Part shown: one piece after another, positions 10,166-17,444 of the stretch
Position numbering within the stretch: the stretch's first letter is position 1
Layout of the letters: each line of letters begins with the position of its first letter
DNA from: Sphingomonas palmae
GTDB lineage: Bacteria > Pseudomonadota > Alphaproteobacteria > Sphingomonadales > Sphingomonadaceae
Reading direction: 5' to 3'
Assembly (NCBI RefSeq): GCF_900109565.1
Contig: NZ_FNZZ01000004.1
Coordinates: 62,001-126,000, forward strand
Length of the DNA: 64,000 bases
Notes under the pieces: generated by a model
Seen by the model: only the letters and a program-made list of their open reading frames with translations
Told to the model about the DNA's origin: nothing
The model's database searches: none
Made by a program: the position numbers and the translations under genes

Positions 10166-11244
10166 GCCGCCGCCCGCTTCTGCGGCGCGCACGCCTCGGC
10201 GTAAATCGCAGCCATGCCGCGCGCGTTGGCGGCAGGGGTGTAGCGGCTTGCACGGACGCGGGCGCGCTCCCCCGCCTCGTGGCGTCCGACCGGGTCGGCG
10301 GCGAGCGCTTCGATCGCGAGCGCGAAACCGGCGTCGTCTCCCACGCCCACGAAGCGCGCCGCGCCGTCCCACAGTTCGCGGAAGGTCGAAATGTCGGACA
10401 GCACCAATGCGCAGCCAGCCGACGCGGCCTCGAGCACCGCGAGTCCGAAGGGTTCGTATCGCGCCGCCGACACGAAGATCGGGCGCGCGGCGAGCCGGCC
10501 GGCGACATCGCCGTCCGACAACATGCCGAGCGTGTGGAGATGCACGCACGCAACCTGCTCGCCGTTCGGGCCAACAAGCGGTCCGGCGGCCTCGAATGGC
10601 AGCGCCACCTGCGCAGCGGCACGGTCGAGCGTCGCCACGTCCTTGCCGCGGTCCCACAGCCGGCCGGCGGTGAACACGGTGCCGGCGAGTGCACCCGCGC
10701 TCGCCACGGCAGTGCGGCCGTTATGAACCACGCGCGGACGGCGCGGCAGCGCGTAGAGACGTGCGAGCGTGTCGGCGAGCGCGGCCGACGGGCACACCGC
10801 CACGTCAGCGCGGGCGAGAGCATCGCCGGTCAGCGCCGCCTGCCACGCGAGATCGACGGGCAGCGGTCCGTGCTCGACCGCGTCCCACCATGACGCGACG
10901 CAAGAATGCGCGACTGCGACGACCGGCATCGCATAATCGGCGAGCGCGAAGGCGGGCTGGTTCACCTGCACCACGTCGGCACCGTGCAGCGCGGCGAGGC
11001 GCGCGAGCGCGTCGGCGGTGCGCCGGACCTCGCCCGCATCGCGCGCGAGCCAGTCGAGCGACAGTCCCGTTTCGGTAACACCGATGCCGAGCGCGCCGGC
11101 ACGGCCGCGTTGCGCCGTTGACAGCGCAGGGCCTAGCACCGCCAGATGCGCCTCGACACCCAATGGGCGGAGCGCGGCGGCGAGTTCGAGCGCGTATTGC
11201 CATACGCCGCCGACCACGTCCGCCGTCATCAGCAGACGCGTCAC
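10162..11244 (-). CDS. Glycosyltransferase family 4
   Basis: 360 residues from the GTG at 11244, which overlaps the upstream epimerase stop as GTGA. The GT-B fold is indicated by the glycine-rich N-terminus (MTADVVGGVWQYALELA) and the donor-site motif SAARYEPFGLAVLEAASAG, matching the E-x7-E pattern of GT4 retaining transferases. LYALPRRPRVVHNGR is the interdomain linker typical of this family. It sits between the epimerases and the CgeB-like enzymes and probably acts in the same cytoplasmic assembly pathway. Donor sugar unknown. Confidence 0.87.
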   Translation of the reverse strand: MTRLLMTADVVGGVWQYALELAAALRPLGVEAHLAVLGPALSTAQRGRAGALGIGVTETGLSLDWLARDAGEVRRTADALARLAALHGADVVQVNQPAFALADYAMPVVAVAHSCVASWWDAVEHGPLPVDLAWQAALTGDALARADVAVCPSAALADTLARLYALPRRPRVVHNGRTAVASAGALAGTVFTAGRLWDRGKDVATLDRAAAQVALPFEAAGPLVGPNGEQVACVHLHTLGMLSDGDVAGRLAARPIFVSAARYEPFGLAVLEAASAGCALVLSDISTFRELWDGAARFVGVGDDAGFALAIEALAADPVGRHEAGERARVRASRYTPAANARGMAAIYAEACAPQKRAAA

Positions 11245-12317
11245 GCAGCGACCTCGACCGGAGCCGCCGCATGCTCCGCGCTCAACCACTCGGCGAGGCG
11301 CGCGACGCCGTCACGCCAGTCGACCCGGCGCTTGAGCCCGAGCGCTTCCTCCGCCGCGCGCGTGTCGGCAACGAAATAGCGCTGGTCGCCCGCGCGCCAA
11401 TCATCGTGGCGCACGTCGACGGTGCGGCCGGTCACCTCGGCGATGTGGTCGAGCAGGACACGCAGGCTGACGGCATTGTCGGGCCCGCCGCCCAGGTTGA
11501 ACGCGCGGCCTTTCACCTCGTCGATCCGCGCCCAGGCGGCGAGATAGGCGTCGACCGCGTCCGACACGTCGAGAATGTCGCGCACCTGGCACCCGTCGCC
11601 GTAGAGCGTGATCGGGCGGCCCTTGAGCGCACTGATCAGGAAATGCGCGACCCAGCCCTGATCCTCGGTCCCCATCTGGCGCTGGCCGTAGATGCAGCTC
11701 ATCCGCATCACCGCGCTGCGCAAACCATAGCTGCGCGCATAGTCGAGCACGTACTGGTCGGCCGCGCCCTTCGACACGCCGTAGGGGGTGTGGAAATCGA
11801 GCGGGCGCGCCTCCGAGATGCCGTGCGCGCGCACGTCGGTGTCGACCGGCACGTAGCGGTCGCCCTCCAGCGCGAAGTCGAGGTCGGTCAGGTCGCCGTA
11901 GACCTTGTTGGTGGACGCGAAGATCACCGGCGCTTGCGGAGCGTGATGGCGCACCGCCTCCAGCACGTTGAGCGTGCCCGCAATATTGGTCGCGAAATCG
12001 TCCATCGGGTCGGCGAGGCTGGTGGTGACCGCGACCTGCGCGGCGAAGTGGAACACCGCCGAAGCGCCCTTGACCGCCTCCGTGACCCGCTCCGCGTCGC
12101 GCACGTCCGCCTCGACGAACCGGACACGGTTGCCGTGGCGGCCGCGCAGCCAATCGAGGTTGCGGCGCACACCCGCGCGCGCGAGCGCGTCGTACACGAT
12201 CACGTCGCGCCCACTCTCCGCCAGCCGCCAGGCGAGATTGGCGCCGATGAACCCCGCGCCGCCGGTAACGAGGACGGGCCCCGCTCCGCTCGCGTCAGCC
12301 GCCCCCCCGGACGTCAC
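11241..12317 (-). CDS. NAD-dependent SDR epimerase (CDP-paratose/UDP-glucose epimerase-like)
   Basis: 358 residues from the GTG at 12317 (GTGA overlap with the upstream gene). Rossmann motif GGAGFIGAN, then VYDAL after strand 2, and the catalytic Y-x3-K in PYGVSKGAADQYV. The FASTNKVYGDL segment resembles CDP-tyvelose/paratose 2-epimerase-like SDRs more than classical GalE. GDGCQVRDILDVSDAV is the nucleotide-sugar region. It probably supplies an epimerised nucleotide sugar for the four glycosyltransferases downstream. The exact reaction cannot be assigned by eye. Confidence 0.85.
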   Translation of the reverse strand: MTSGGAADASGAGPVLVTGGAGFIGANLAWRLAESGRDVIVYDALARAGVRRNLDWLRGRHGNRVRFVEADVRDAERVTEAVKGASAVFHFAAQVAVTTSLADPMDDFATNIAGTLNVLEAVRHHAPQAPVIFASTNKVYGDLTDLDFALEGDRYVPVDTDVRAHGISEARPLDFHTPYGVSKGAADQYVLDYARSYGLRSAVMRMSCIYGQRQMGTEDQGWVAHFLISALKGRPITLYGDGCQVRDILDVSDAVDAYLAAWARIDEVKGRAFNLGGGPDNAVSLRVLLDHIAEVTGRTVDVRHDDWRAGDQRYFVADTRAAEEALGLKRRVDWRDGVARLAEWLSAEHAAAPVEVAA

Positions 12318-13426
12318 GCGACCAGCCCGCGCTTGTCGAGTTCGGCTCGCATCTTCTCGACCTTGTCCTCGGCGGTCTGCTGCGCGACCCATTCGGCGAG
12401 CACGGCGAGTCCGGCCTGGAAGTCCTGCGTCGCCTCGAAGCCGAGCTGCTCCTTGGCGAGCGTCGTGTCGCAGAAGCAGTGGCGGATGTCGCCAATCCGC
12501 GCCTTGCCGACGACCTGCGGCGAGATGTCGTTCTTGCCCATCGCCTGCGCCAGTTCGGTCGCGACCTCGCGCACCGAGCGGTGGTGGCCCGAACCGACGT
12601 TGAACGTGCCGCCCGCGGCCTGCGGCAGCGTCAGCGCGTCGGCGAAGGCGCGCGCCACGTCGGAGACGTGGACGAAATCGCGCCGCTGCTCGCCATCCTC
12701 GAAGATCATCGGCTGCTGGCCGTTGAGCAGCCGCGAGGCGAAGATCGCCAGCACGCCGGTGTACGGGTTCGACAGCGCCTGACCGGGGCCGTAGACGTTG
12801 AACAAGCGCAGGCAGACACCCTCCATGCCGTAGGGCGCGGCCATGATGTGGGTGGTGCGCTCCTGCACGTATTTGTTGAGCGCGTAGATCGACGATAGAT
12901 TGGGACGCTTCCACTCGGGCGTCGCGACCGCTTCGAGCGGGCGGCCCTCAGCATCGACTGGCTCCCAGTTGGTCAAACCGTCGCGCAGGCCTTTGCGCTC
13001 CGCATCCTGCACCAGCTTGCCGTCAGCGTCGCGGTAAAGCCCCTCGCCGTAGATCGACATCGACGAGGCGGTGACGACACGGCGCACTGGCTGGTCGATC
13101 AGCTTCTCGAACAGCACCGCGGTGCCGACGTCGTTGGTCGAGGTGTAGCGCTCGACCTCGTACATCGACTGCCCGACGCCGACCTCGGCCGCGAGGTGGA
13201 CGACGCTGTCGACGCCCTTCAATGCCTTTGCCACCACGTCGCCGTTGCGCACGTCGCCACGGATCAGCTCGACCTCGTCGTTCAGCAGCGGCGGGCGCTC
13301 CACATCGCCGTGAACCTGCTCGATCAAACTATCGAGCACGCGCACCTTGTTGCCGCGCGCGAGCAGTTCGTCCGCGACGAAGCGCCCGATAAAGCCCGCG
13401 CCCCCCGTGATCAGCACCGTTTCCAT
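12314..13426 (-). CDS. NAD-dependent SDR epimerase (dTDP-rhamnose 4-epimerase-like); first gene of the glycan operon
   Basis: 370 residues. Rossmann motif GGAGFIGRF, VRVLDSL after strand 2, catalytic Y-x3-K in SSIYALNKYVQER, and RLFNVYGPGQALSNPYTGV in the substrate pocket. The insertion around residues 140-180 (YRDADGKLVQDAERKGL onward) is seen in dTDP-L-rhamnose 4-epimerase-like SDRs. The ATG at 13426 has GGGAGAA 5 bases upstream and is preferred over an in-frame ATG at 13438. It leads seven genes that overlap almost continuously to 5900. A perfect TTGAT-N4-ATCAA box lies 43-56 bases upstream. Confidence 0.86.
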   Translation of the reverse strand: METVLITGGAGFIGRFVADELLARGNKVRVLDSLIEQVHGDVERPPLLNDEVELIRGDVRNGDVVAKALKGVDSVVHLAAEVGVGQSMYEVERYTSTNDVGTAVLFEKLIDQPVRRVVTASSMSIYGEGLYRDADGKLVQDAERKGLRDGLTNWEPVDAEGRPLEAVATPEWKRPNLSSIYALNKYVQERTTHIMAAPYGMEGVCLRLFNVYGPGQALSNPYTGVLAIFASRLLNGQQPMIFEDGEQRRDFVHVSDVARAFADALTLPQAAGGTFNVGSGHHRSVREVATELAQAMGKNDISPQVVGKARIGDIRHCFCDTTLAKEQLGFEATQDFQAGLAVLAEWVAQQTAEDKVEKMRAELDKRGLVA

Positions 13427-13468
13427 ATATTCTCCCACCCCGGTCAGCGTCGGTGGGCGGGGACGACA

Positions 13469-13482
13469 TTGATCTGGATCAA
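13469..13482. promoter_or_regulatory. FNR/FixK-type box TTGAT-CTGG-ATCAA
   Basis: A perfect match to the FNR/FixK consensus palindrome TTGAT-N4-ATCAA. It is centred about 50 bases upstream of the start codon of the first gene of the glycan operon and about 146 bases upstream of the divergent phosphatase gene. I see no convincing -10 element at the spacing expected for class II activation, so activation versus repression is open. Confidence 0.65.
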
Positions 13483-13513
13483 CGACACAGCACGGCCACC
13501 AACGCCATACGGG

Positions 13514-13530
13514 TAGAAGAACATCTTCTA
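13514..13530. repeat. Perfect inverted repeat TAGAAGA-ACA-TCTTCTA
   Basis: Seven-base perfect arms with a 3-base centre, in the divergent intergenic region between the glycan operon and the histidine phosphatase gene. Its size and symmetry fit an operator for a dimeric regulator; no regulator is assigned. Confidence 0.5.
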
Positions 13531-13543
13531 CTTAGCTTGGTTC

Positions 13544-13556
13544 CAACAAATTGTTG
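13544..13556. repeat. Inverted repeat CAACAA-A-TTGTTG
   Basis: Six-base perfect arms around one central base. Its right arm shares bases with the left arm of the hairpin at 13553-13568, so the two structures would be mutually exclusive in RNA. Confidence 0.4.
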
Positions 13557-13574
13557 CGCGGTCGCAACTTTTTT
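13553..13574 (+). terminator. Terminator-like hairpin with T6 tract in the leader of the phosphatase gene
   Basis: GTTGCG and CGCAAC pair around CGGT and are followed directly by TTTTTT, reading rightward. No plus-strand gene lies upstream, so if transcribed it would sit in the 5' leader of the gene at 13622 and could attenuate it. The stem is only 6 bp, so this is tentative. Confidence 0.4.
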
Positions 13575-13621
13575 CCTCGAGCGTGGTTGCGGGCGGCTCG
13601 CCGCTGGCCGACGACAGCCTA

Positions 13622-14206
13622 ATGACCCGCACGATATTGCTCGCCCGCCACGGAGTCCACGCCGAGGTCGGTCACGTCCTGAGTGGCCGCTCTGAGATCT
13701 CACTGAGCGACGAGGGGCGCATGCAGGCCGAGCAACTGGCGGCGTGGCTCGACCGAACACGCATCAGTTCGATCCACGTGAGTCCACGCAGGCGGACGCG
13801 GGAGACCGCCGATCCGTTGGCGCGCCGCTGCGGCTTGTCGCCAGTGATCGCTCCCGCGCTCGACGAAATCGACTTCGGCGCGTTTACCGGTCAGTCGTTC
13901 GCGGCGCTCGACGACGACCCTCGATGGGCGACGTGGAATGCCGAGCGCGACACGGCGCGCTGCCCGGACGGCGAGACGATGGCGCAGGCGGTCGAGCGCG
14001 CGTGGCGATACATTCGCGCGCTCCCAGCCGGCGACGCTCTTGCATTATGCGTCACCCACTGCGACGTGATCCGCGGGCTGGTCGTACGCCACTTCGGCTT
14101 GCCGTTCACCGCCATCTATGGCTTCAACTGCGATCCGGGCTCGGTCACGACGCTGGAGCTGAGCGATACGGGCACGCGGCTGGTCGCGCTCAACGAGCGG
14201 CCATGA
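13622..14206 (+). CDS. Histidine phosphatase family protein (phosphoglycerate-mutase fold)
   Basis: 194 residues. The phosphohistidine motif LARHG is near the N-terminus (canonical RHG), followed by SPRRRTRETA, the acidic FxxxDFGAFTG segment and the second catalytic His in CVTHCDVIRG. This is a branch-2-like small phosphatase similar to the CobC/GpmB group, but nothing in the context is linked to cobalamin. The ATG at 13622 is chosen because LLARHG should begin the fold; a GTG at 13583 would add 13 residues. No strong ribosome binding site is visible. A sugar phosphate is the plausible substrate from context. Confidence 0.85.
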   Translation: MTRTILLARHGVHAEVGHVLSGRSEISLSDEGRMQAEQLAAWLDRTRISSIHVSPRRRTRETADPLARRCGLSPVIAPALDEIDFGAFTGQSFAALDDDPRWATWNAERDTARCPDGETMAQAVERAWRYIRALPAGDALALCVTHCDVIRGLVVRHFGLPFTAIYGFNCDPGSVTTLELSDTGTRLVALNERP

Positions 14207-14636
14207 ACATCGGTGCCTGCTGCACGGCGACGGGCACCGCGCGCATGTCGGCGTAGCTCTTTTCCTCGATCAGTTCGGAGCCGAGTTGCAGGTTGATCGC
14301 GCGCTTGATCGCGGCGCGCTCGTCGTTCTTGTGGTAGACCGCGCGGGCGAGTTGGACGAACTCTGTGCCGAACGTGCCCGCTGCCTCCTGCTCGCGGATC
14401 GCGTCCTCGATCTCCCATAGATCCTCGTTCACCGCCTTCAGCGTCGCGTAGAGCGGCGCAATGCCGTCGCTGCGCAGCGCCATGTCGCCGAATTCACTCA
14501 GCAGCCGATGCTCGTTCACGACGTTGGCGCGCGCATCGGGGCGGACGATCCGCTCGCGCTTGATCTCCAAGATGCTGATCTTGTCGAGCAGCTCGCCCCA
14601 GGAAACGGGAACCATCGGGCTAACCTTGGACGCCAT
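14190..14636 (-). CDS. DUF6165 family protein
   Basis: 148 residues, mostly helical. The N-terminal VPVSWGELLDKISILEIKRERI is the signature I associate with DUF6165, a small family of unknown function often found beside glycosyltransferases and TPR proteins. No catalytic motif is apparent. A strong AAGGAG lies 7 bases before the ATG at 14636. It overlaps the GT9-like gene upstream by 17 bases and the end of the convergent phosphatase gene by 17 bases. Role unknown; probably an accessory of the glycan cluster. Confidence 0.75.
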   Translation of the reverse strand: MASKVSPMVPVSWGELLDKISILEIKRERIVRPDARANVVNEHRLLSEFGDMALRSDGIAPLYATLKAVNEDLWEIEDAIREQEAAGTFGTEFVQLARAVYHKNDERAAIKRAINLQLGSELIEEKSYADMRAVPVAVQQAPMFMAAR

Positions 14637-15546
14637 ATGCCGCTCCTTCGTCGATTTGGTGGGTTCGTGTGTCGAGCGCGTCCGCGATCTTCGCGACGAC
14701 GCCGGCCCAGTCGCCGGCGCGTGGCTGCACGAACAGGCGCATCGTCGGGTACCACGGCGTGTCGGTGCGATCGGGCGACCAGCGCCAGTCGGGCTCCGCC
14801 TTGAGCATCAGCCAGGTCGGACGACCGAGCGCCCCGGCGAGATGCGCGATCATCGTGTCGACGGTGATGACGAGCGAGCACGCCGCGATCAGCGAGGCGG
14901 TGGCGTCGATGTCGAACGGGCAGCCGTCTGGATTGAGCACACCGAGGTCGGTCGGCTCGGCGACGAGCGACAGGCAGCGGCGGCCGGCGCACAACGGCGC
15001 GAGCAGCGCGGGCGGTACGCGGCGATCATGGTCCCAGTCGCCGGCGGAATAACACAAGCCGATCGTGCCCGCGGGCAGCGCGGCGGGGCTGGCGCGCAGA
15101 TAGGGCGCGCGCGCGTCATCCGGCGTCGCGCGCAAGGCCTGCGGCAGTTCGGTGATCTCGATGTCGCACGCGGACGGTTTTGCCGGGCGGGCGTGATCGA
15201 ACGCGAGCATCCGATCGACACCCGCGATGCCACCGAGCAGACCATGCAGCCGCGCCGGTGCCTCGACCGTCACCGATCGCGCCCGCCTGGCCAGCAGCGG
15301 CAGGTAGCGCGCGAACTGGATCGAATCGCCCAGCCCGTGATAGCAGCGGACCAGCACGTCCTCGCCGTCGAACGCGCGACCGTTCCACACCCAGCGCCGA
15401 TGGTAATCGACCCTCGGATCGTCGCGTTCGGCGGGATCGCGCCCGGCAATCACGTCGTCGCCGATCGCGAACGCCGCCGCATAATCGCCGCGCCGCATCG
15501 CCGCGGTCCACGGGTCGATGTCGGATCGAGCGGCGGCTTCTACCAT
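14620..15546 (-). CDS. GT9-like glycosyltransferase-fold protein
   Basis: About 308 residues from the ATG at 15546; a TTG at 15603 would extend it by 19. The N-terminal 60 residues (RRGDYAAAFAIGDDVI) look like a remnant TPR-type helical hairpin. LVRCYHGLGDSIQFARYLP is the pattern seen at the start of ADP-heptose/GT9-type domains fused to TPRs. The C-terminal half has CSLVITVDTMIAHLAGALGRPTW, the GT9 donor-site DT-x2-H-LAGA-GxP motif. It is co-transcribed with the DUF6165 gene. It may be an active transferase or a binding protein; the acceptor is unknown. Confidence 0.78.
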   Translation of the reverse strand: MVEAAARSDIDPWTAAMRRGDYAAAFAIGDDVIAGRDPAERDDPRVDYHRRWVWNGRAFDGEDVLVRCYHGLGDSIQFARYLPLLARRARSVTVEAPARLHGLLGGIAGVDRMLAFDHARPAKPSACDIEITELPQALRATPDDARAPYLRASPAALPAGTIGLCYSAGDWDHDRRVPPALLAPLCAGRRCLSLVAEPTDLGVLNPDGCPFDIDATASLIAACSLVITVDTMIAHLAGALGRPTWLMLKAEPDWRWSPDRTDTPWYPTMRLFVQPRAGDWAGVVAKIADALDTRTHQIDEGAAYGVQG

Positions 15547-15700
15547 CCCCGTCCAATCCCTGGCTGCATGCCGCGGTTCCGTCGTTGCGCTCGCGTAATG
15601 CAATAAGCTTTGTTGCTTCGCTCAAGGAACGCGGCCAAGTCAGGAGTGTTGGCGTAACGATCACTTGGCGTGCTCGCATGCCGCATCAAGGGGGGCTGGA

Positions 15701-16522
15701 TTGACCGACACCGAACAGCGCGACGATGCGCGCACGGCGCTGCGCGAGGAAGTGCGCGCGCTGGAACCGTGGTTCCACAACATCGATCTCGGCGACGGGC
15801 TCCACACCGCGCCCGAGCATTTCCTAGGCGATTATCCCAATTTCAAGTTCGCGATGTTCCGCGACTGCGTACCCGCCGACCTGACGGGAAAAACCGTGCT
15901 CGACATCGGCTGCAACGCGGGCTTCTACTCGATGGAGATGAAGCGGCGCGGCGCGGAGCGCGTCGTCGGGATCGACTCGGACGAGCGTTATCTGGCGCAG
16001 GCGCGCGTCGCCGCGCGCGCGCTGGGGTTCGAGGACAGTGTCGAGTTCCGCAACCTGTCAGTCTACGATGTCGCGAAGCTGGGCGAGCGGTTCGACCTCG
16101 TGATCTTCATGGGCGTGCTCTACCACCTGCGCCACCCGCTCTTAGCACTCGACCTGATCCGCGAGCATGTCGCGCGAGACCTGATGCTATTCCAGACGAT
16201 GCAGCAGGGCTCCACGCAAGTGTCCAACGTGCCCGAGGATCACCCCTTCTTCCTGCCAGACAGCTACACCCCGCCGCCCTATTTCGACGAGCCGGGCTAT
16301 CCGAAGATGCACTTCATCGAGCGCAAGTTCGCGGGTGACTGGACCAATTGGTGGGCGCCCAATCGTGCGGGATCGATGGCGATGCTGCGCGCGGCCGGGT
16401 TCGAGATCGTGGAAAGCCCGCAGGACGACGTCTTCCTTTGCCGCGTCGCCGACGTGCCCTATGCGCAATTCGGTCCGGCCGCGGTCTATCCGGCCAATAA
16501 CGAGATGGGGGCAGCCAAGTGA
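15701..16522 (+). CDS. SAM-dependent methyltransferase (Rta_06860-like family)
   Basis: 273 residues from the TTG at 15701, preceded by AAGGGGGG at good spacing. The class I SAM fold has motif I VLDIGCNAGFYSMEM, the acidic GIDSD after strand 2, and FDLVIFMGVLYHLRHPL as motif IV/post-I. The proline-rich stretch ending YPKMHFIERKF and WTNWWAPN are family-specific. I associate it with TIGR04290-type methyltransferases of unknown substrate, recalled rather than searched. Its stop overlaps the glycosidase start as GTGA, so the two are translationally coupled. It may methylate a sugar of the cluster's glycan. Confidence 0.82.
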   Translation: MTDTEQRDDARTALREEVRALEPWFHNIDLGDGLHTAPEHFLGDYPNFKFAMFRDCVPADLTGKTVLDIGCNAGFYSMEMKRRGAERVVGIDSDERYLAQARVAARALGFEDSVEFRNLSVYDVAKLGERFDLVIFMGVLYHLRHPLLALDLIREHVARDLMLFQTMQQGSTQVSNVPEDHPFFLPDSYTPPPYFDEPGYPKMHFIERKFAGDWTNWWAPNRAGSMAMLRAAGFEIVESPQDDVFLCRVADVPYAQFGPAAVYPANNEMGAAK

Positions 16523-17442
16523 TCGAAGCGGCGATGATCTGGAACGAGCCGAACAACAAGTCGCACTGGGATCCGGAAGTCGACCCCGACTGGTCGAAGT
16601 TCGCCGACACCGTCAGCCGCACCGGCGCGGCGATCCGCGCCGTCAATCCGGGCGTCACGCGCGTGCTGGGCGGGATGTCGCCGATCGACCCGATGTGGGT
16701 GAAGCGGTTGGAGGGCCACGGCTGTCTTGACGCAGTCGACGTGCTGGCGGTGCACGGCTTCCCGCTCGACTGGAACCTGTGGTCGATCCACGAATGGCCG
16801 AACAAAATTGCGGAGATCGAGGCCGTGACGGACAAGCCCGTCTGGGTGACCGAGGTCGGCGTCGGATCGTTCGGCGCGGAGGAAGTGCAGGTGTTCGGGG
16901 TCGAGAAGACCGCCGAGCTGCTGATCGGCCGCGTGCCGCGCATCTACTGGTATTCGCTGTTCGACCTGCCGCAGGAATGGGGTGCGACGACGCGCCACCG
17001 CGAGGCGGAGGGGTCGAGCTATTACCGCCATTTCTACATGGGGCTGATCCGCGCCGACGGCACGCCCAAGCCGTCGCTCGACTCCTATGCCAAGGTGGCG
17101 AGCGAGATGGGGCTGATGCAGTGGTTCCACTATCTCGATCCGCGACTGGATGACGCGGTGGAGTGGATGAAGCGGCTCGGCACCAAGAAGCTGCGCACCG
17201 GATTGTCCTGGGCCGACAGCTTCCGTCCCGACGCGCTCGGCTGGTTCGACCGGCAGATGGAAGCGCTGCAGGATTTCGACACCACCGTCACCTTCTGCTT
17301 CACGCCCGAACATCTCGGCATCCAGCCGCACCACACCAGCGCGGCGCGCGACCCGCAGGCTTTCGCCGATTTCTGCGCGCAGATGATCGAGCGCTACGCG
17401 CCCAAGGTGGCGACGCCGGTGACCGAGACGGTCGCGGCCTGA
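16519..17442 (+). CDS. Clan GH-A glycosidase-like protein (beta-xylosidase/GH39-like), apparently circularly permuted
   Basis: 307 residues from the GTG at 16519 (GTGA overlap with the methyltransferase). The clan GH-A acid/base motif WNEPN is at residues 8-12 (E10), and the nucleophile segment WVTEVGVGS has E112. RIYWYSLFDL near residue 140 fits barrel strand 8. In normal enzymes WNEP ends strand 4, so strands 1-3 should come first. Here a segment resembling strands 1-3 (LGTKKLRTGLSWADSFRP, then DTTVTFCFTPEHLG, then FADFCAQMIERYAPK) lies at the C-terminus, about residues 190-300. That order is what a circular permutation would give. No signal peptide, so cytoplasmic. Hydrolase or transglycosidase activity is unproven. 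Confidence 0.78.
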   Translation: MIEAAMIWNEPNNKSHWDPEVDPDWSKFADTVSRTGAAIRAVNPGVTRVLGGMSPIDPMWVKRLEGHGCLDAVDVLAVHGFPLDWNLWSIHEWPNKIAEIEAVTDKPVWVTEVGVGSFGAEEVQVFGVEKTAELLIGRVPRIYWYSLFDLPQEWGATTRHREAEGSSYYRHFYMGLIRADGTPKPSLDSYAKVASEMGLMQWFHYLDPRLDDAVEWMKRLGTKKLRTGLSWADSFRPDALGWFDRQMEALQDFDTTVTFCFTPEHLGIQPHHTSAARDPQAFADFCAQMIERYAPKVATPVTETVAA

Positions 17443-17444
17443 AT

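Noticed and set aside
9059..10657. 532-residue version of CgeB-like copy 3 with a long N-terminal extension
   Set aside because: The extension is Arg/Gly-rich and lies in the wrong frame of the GT4 gene; the ATGA start at 10165 gives a protein equal in length to the paralogues.
13622..14206. CobC (adenosylcobalamin phosphatase)
   Set aside because: Same phosphatase superfamily, but no cobalamin genes are nearby and the motifs do not discriminate.
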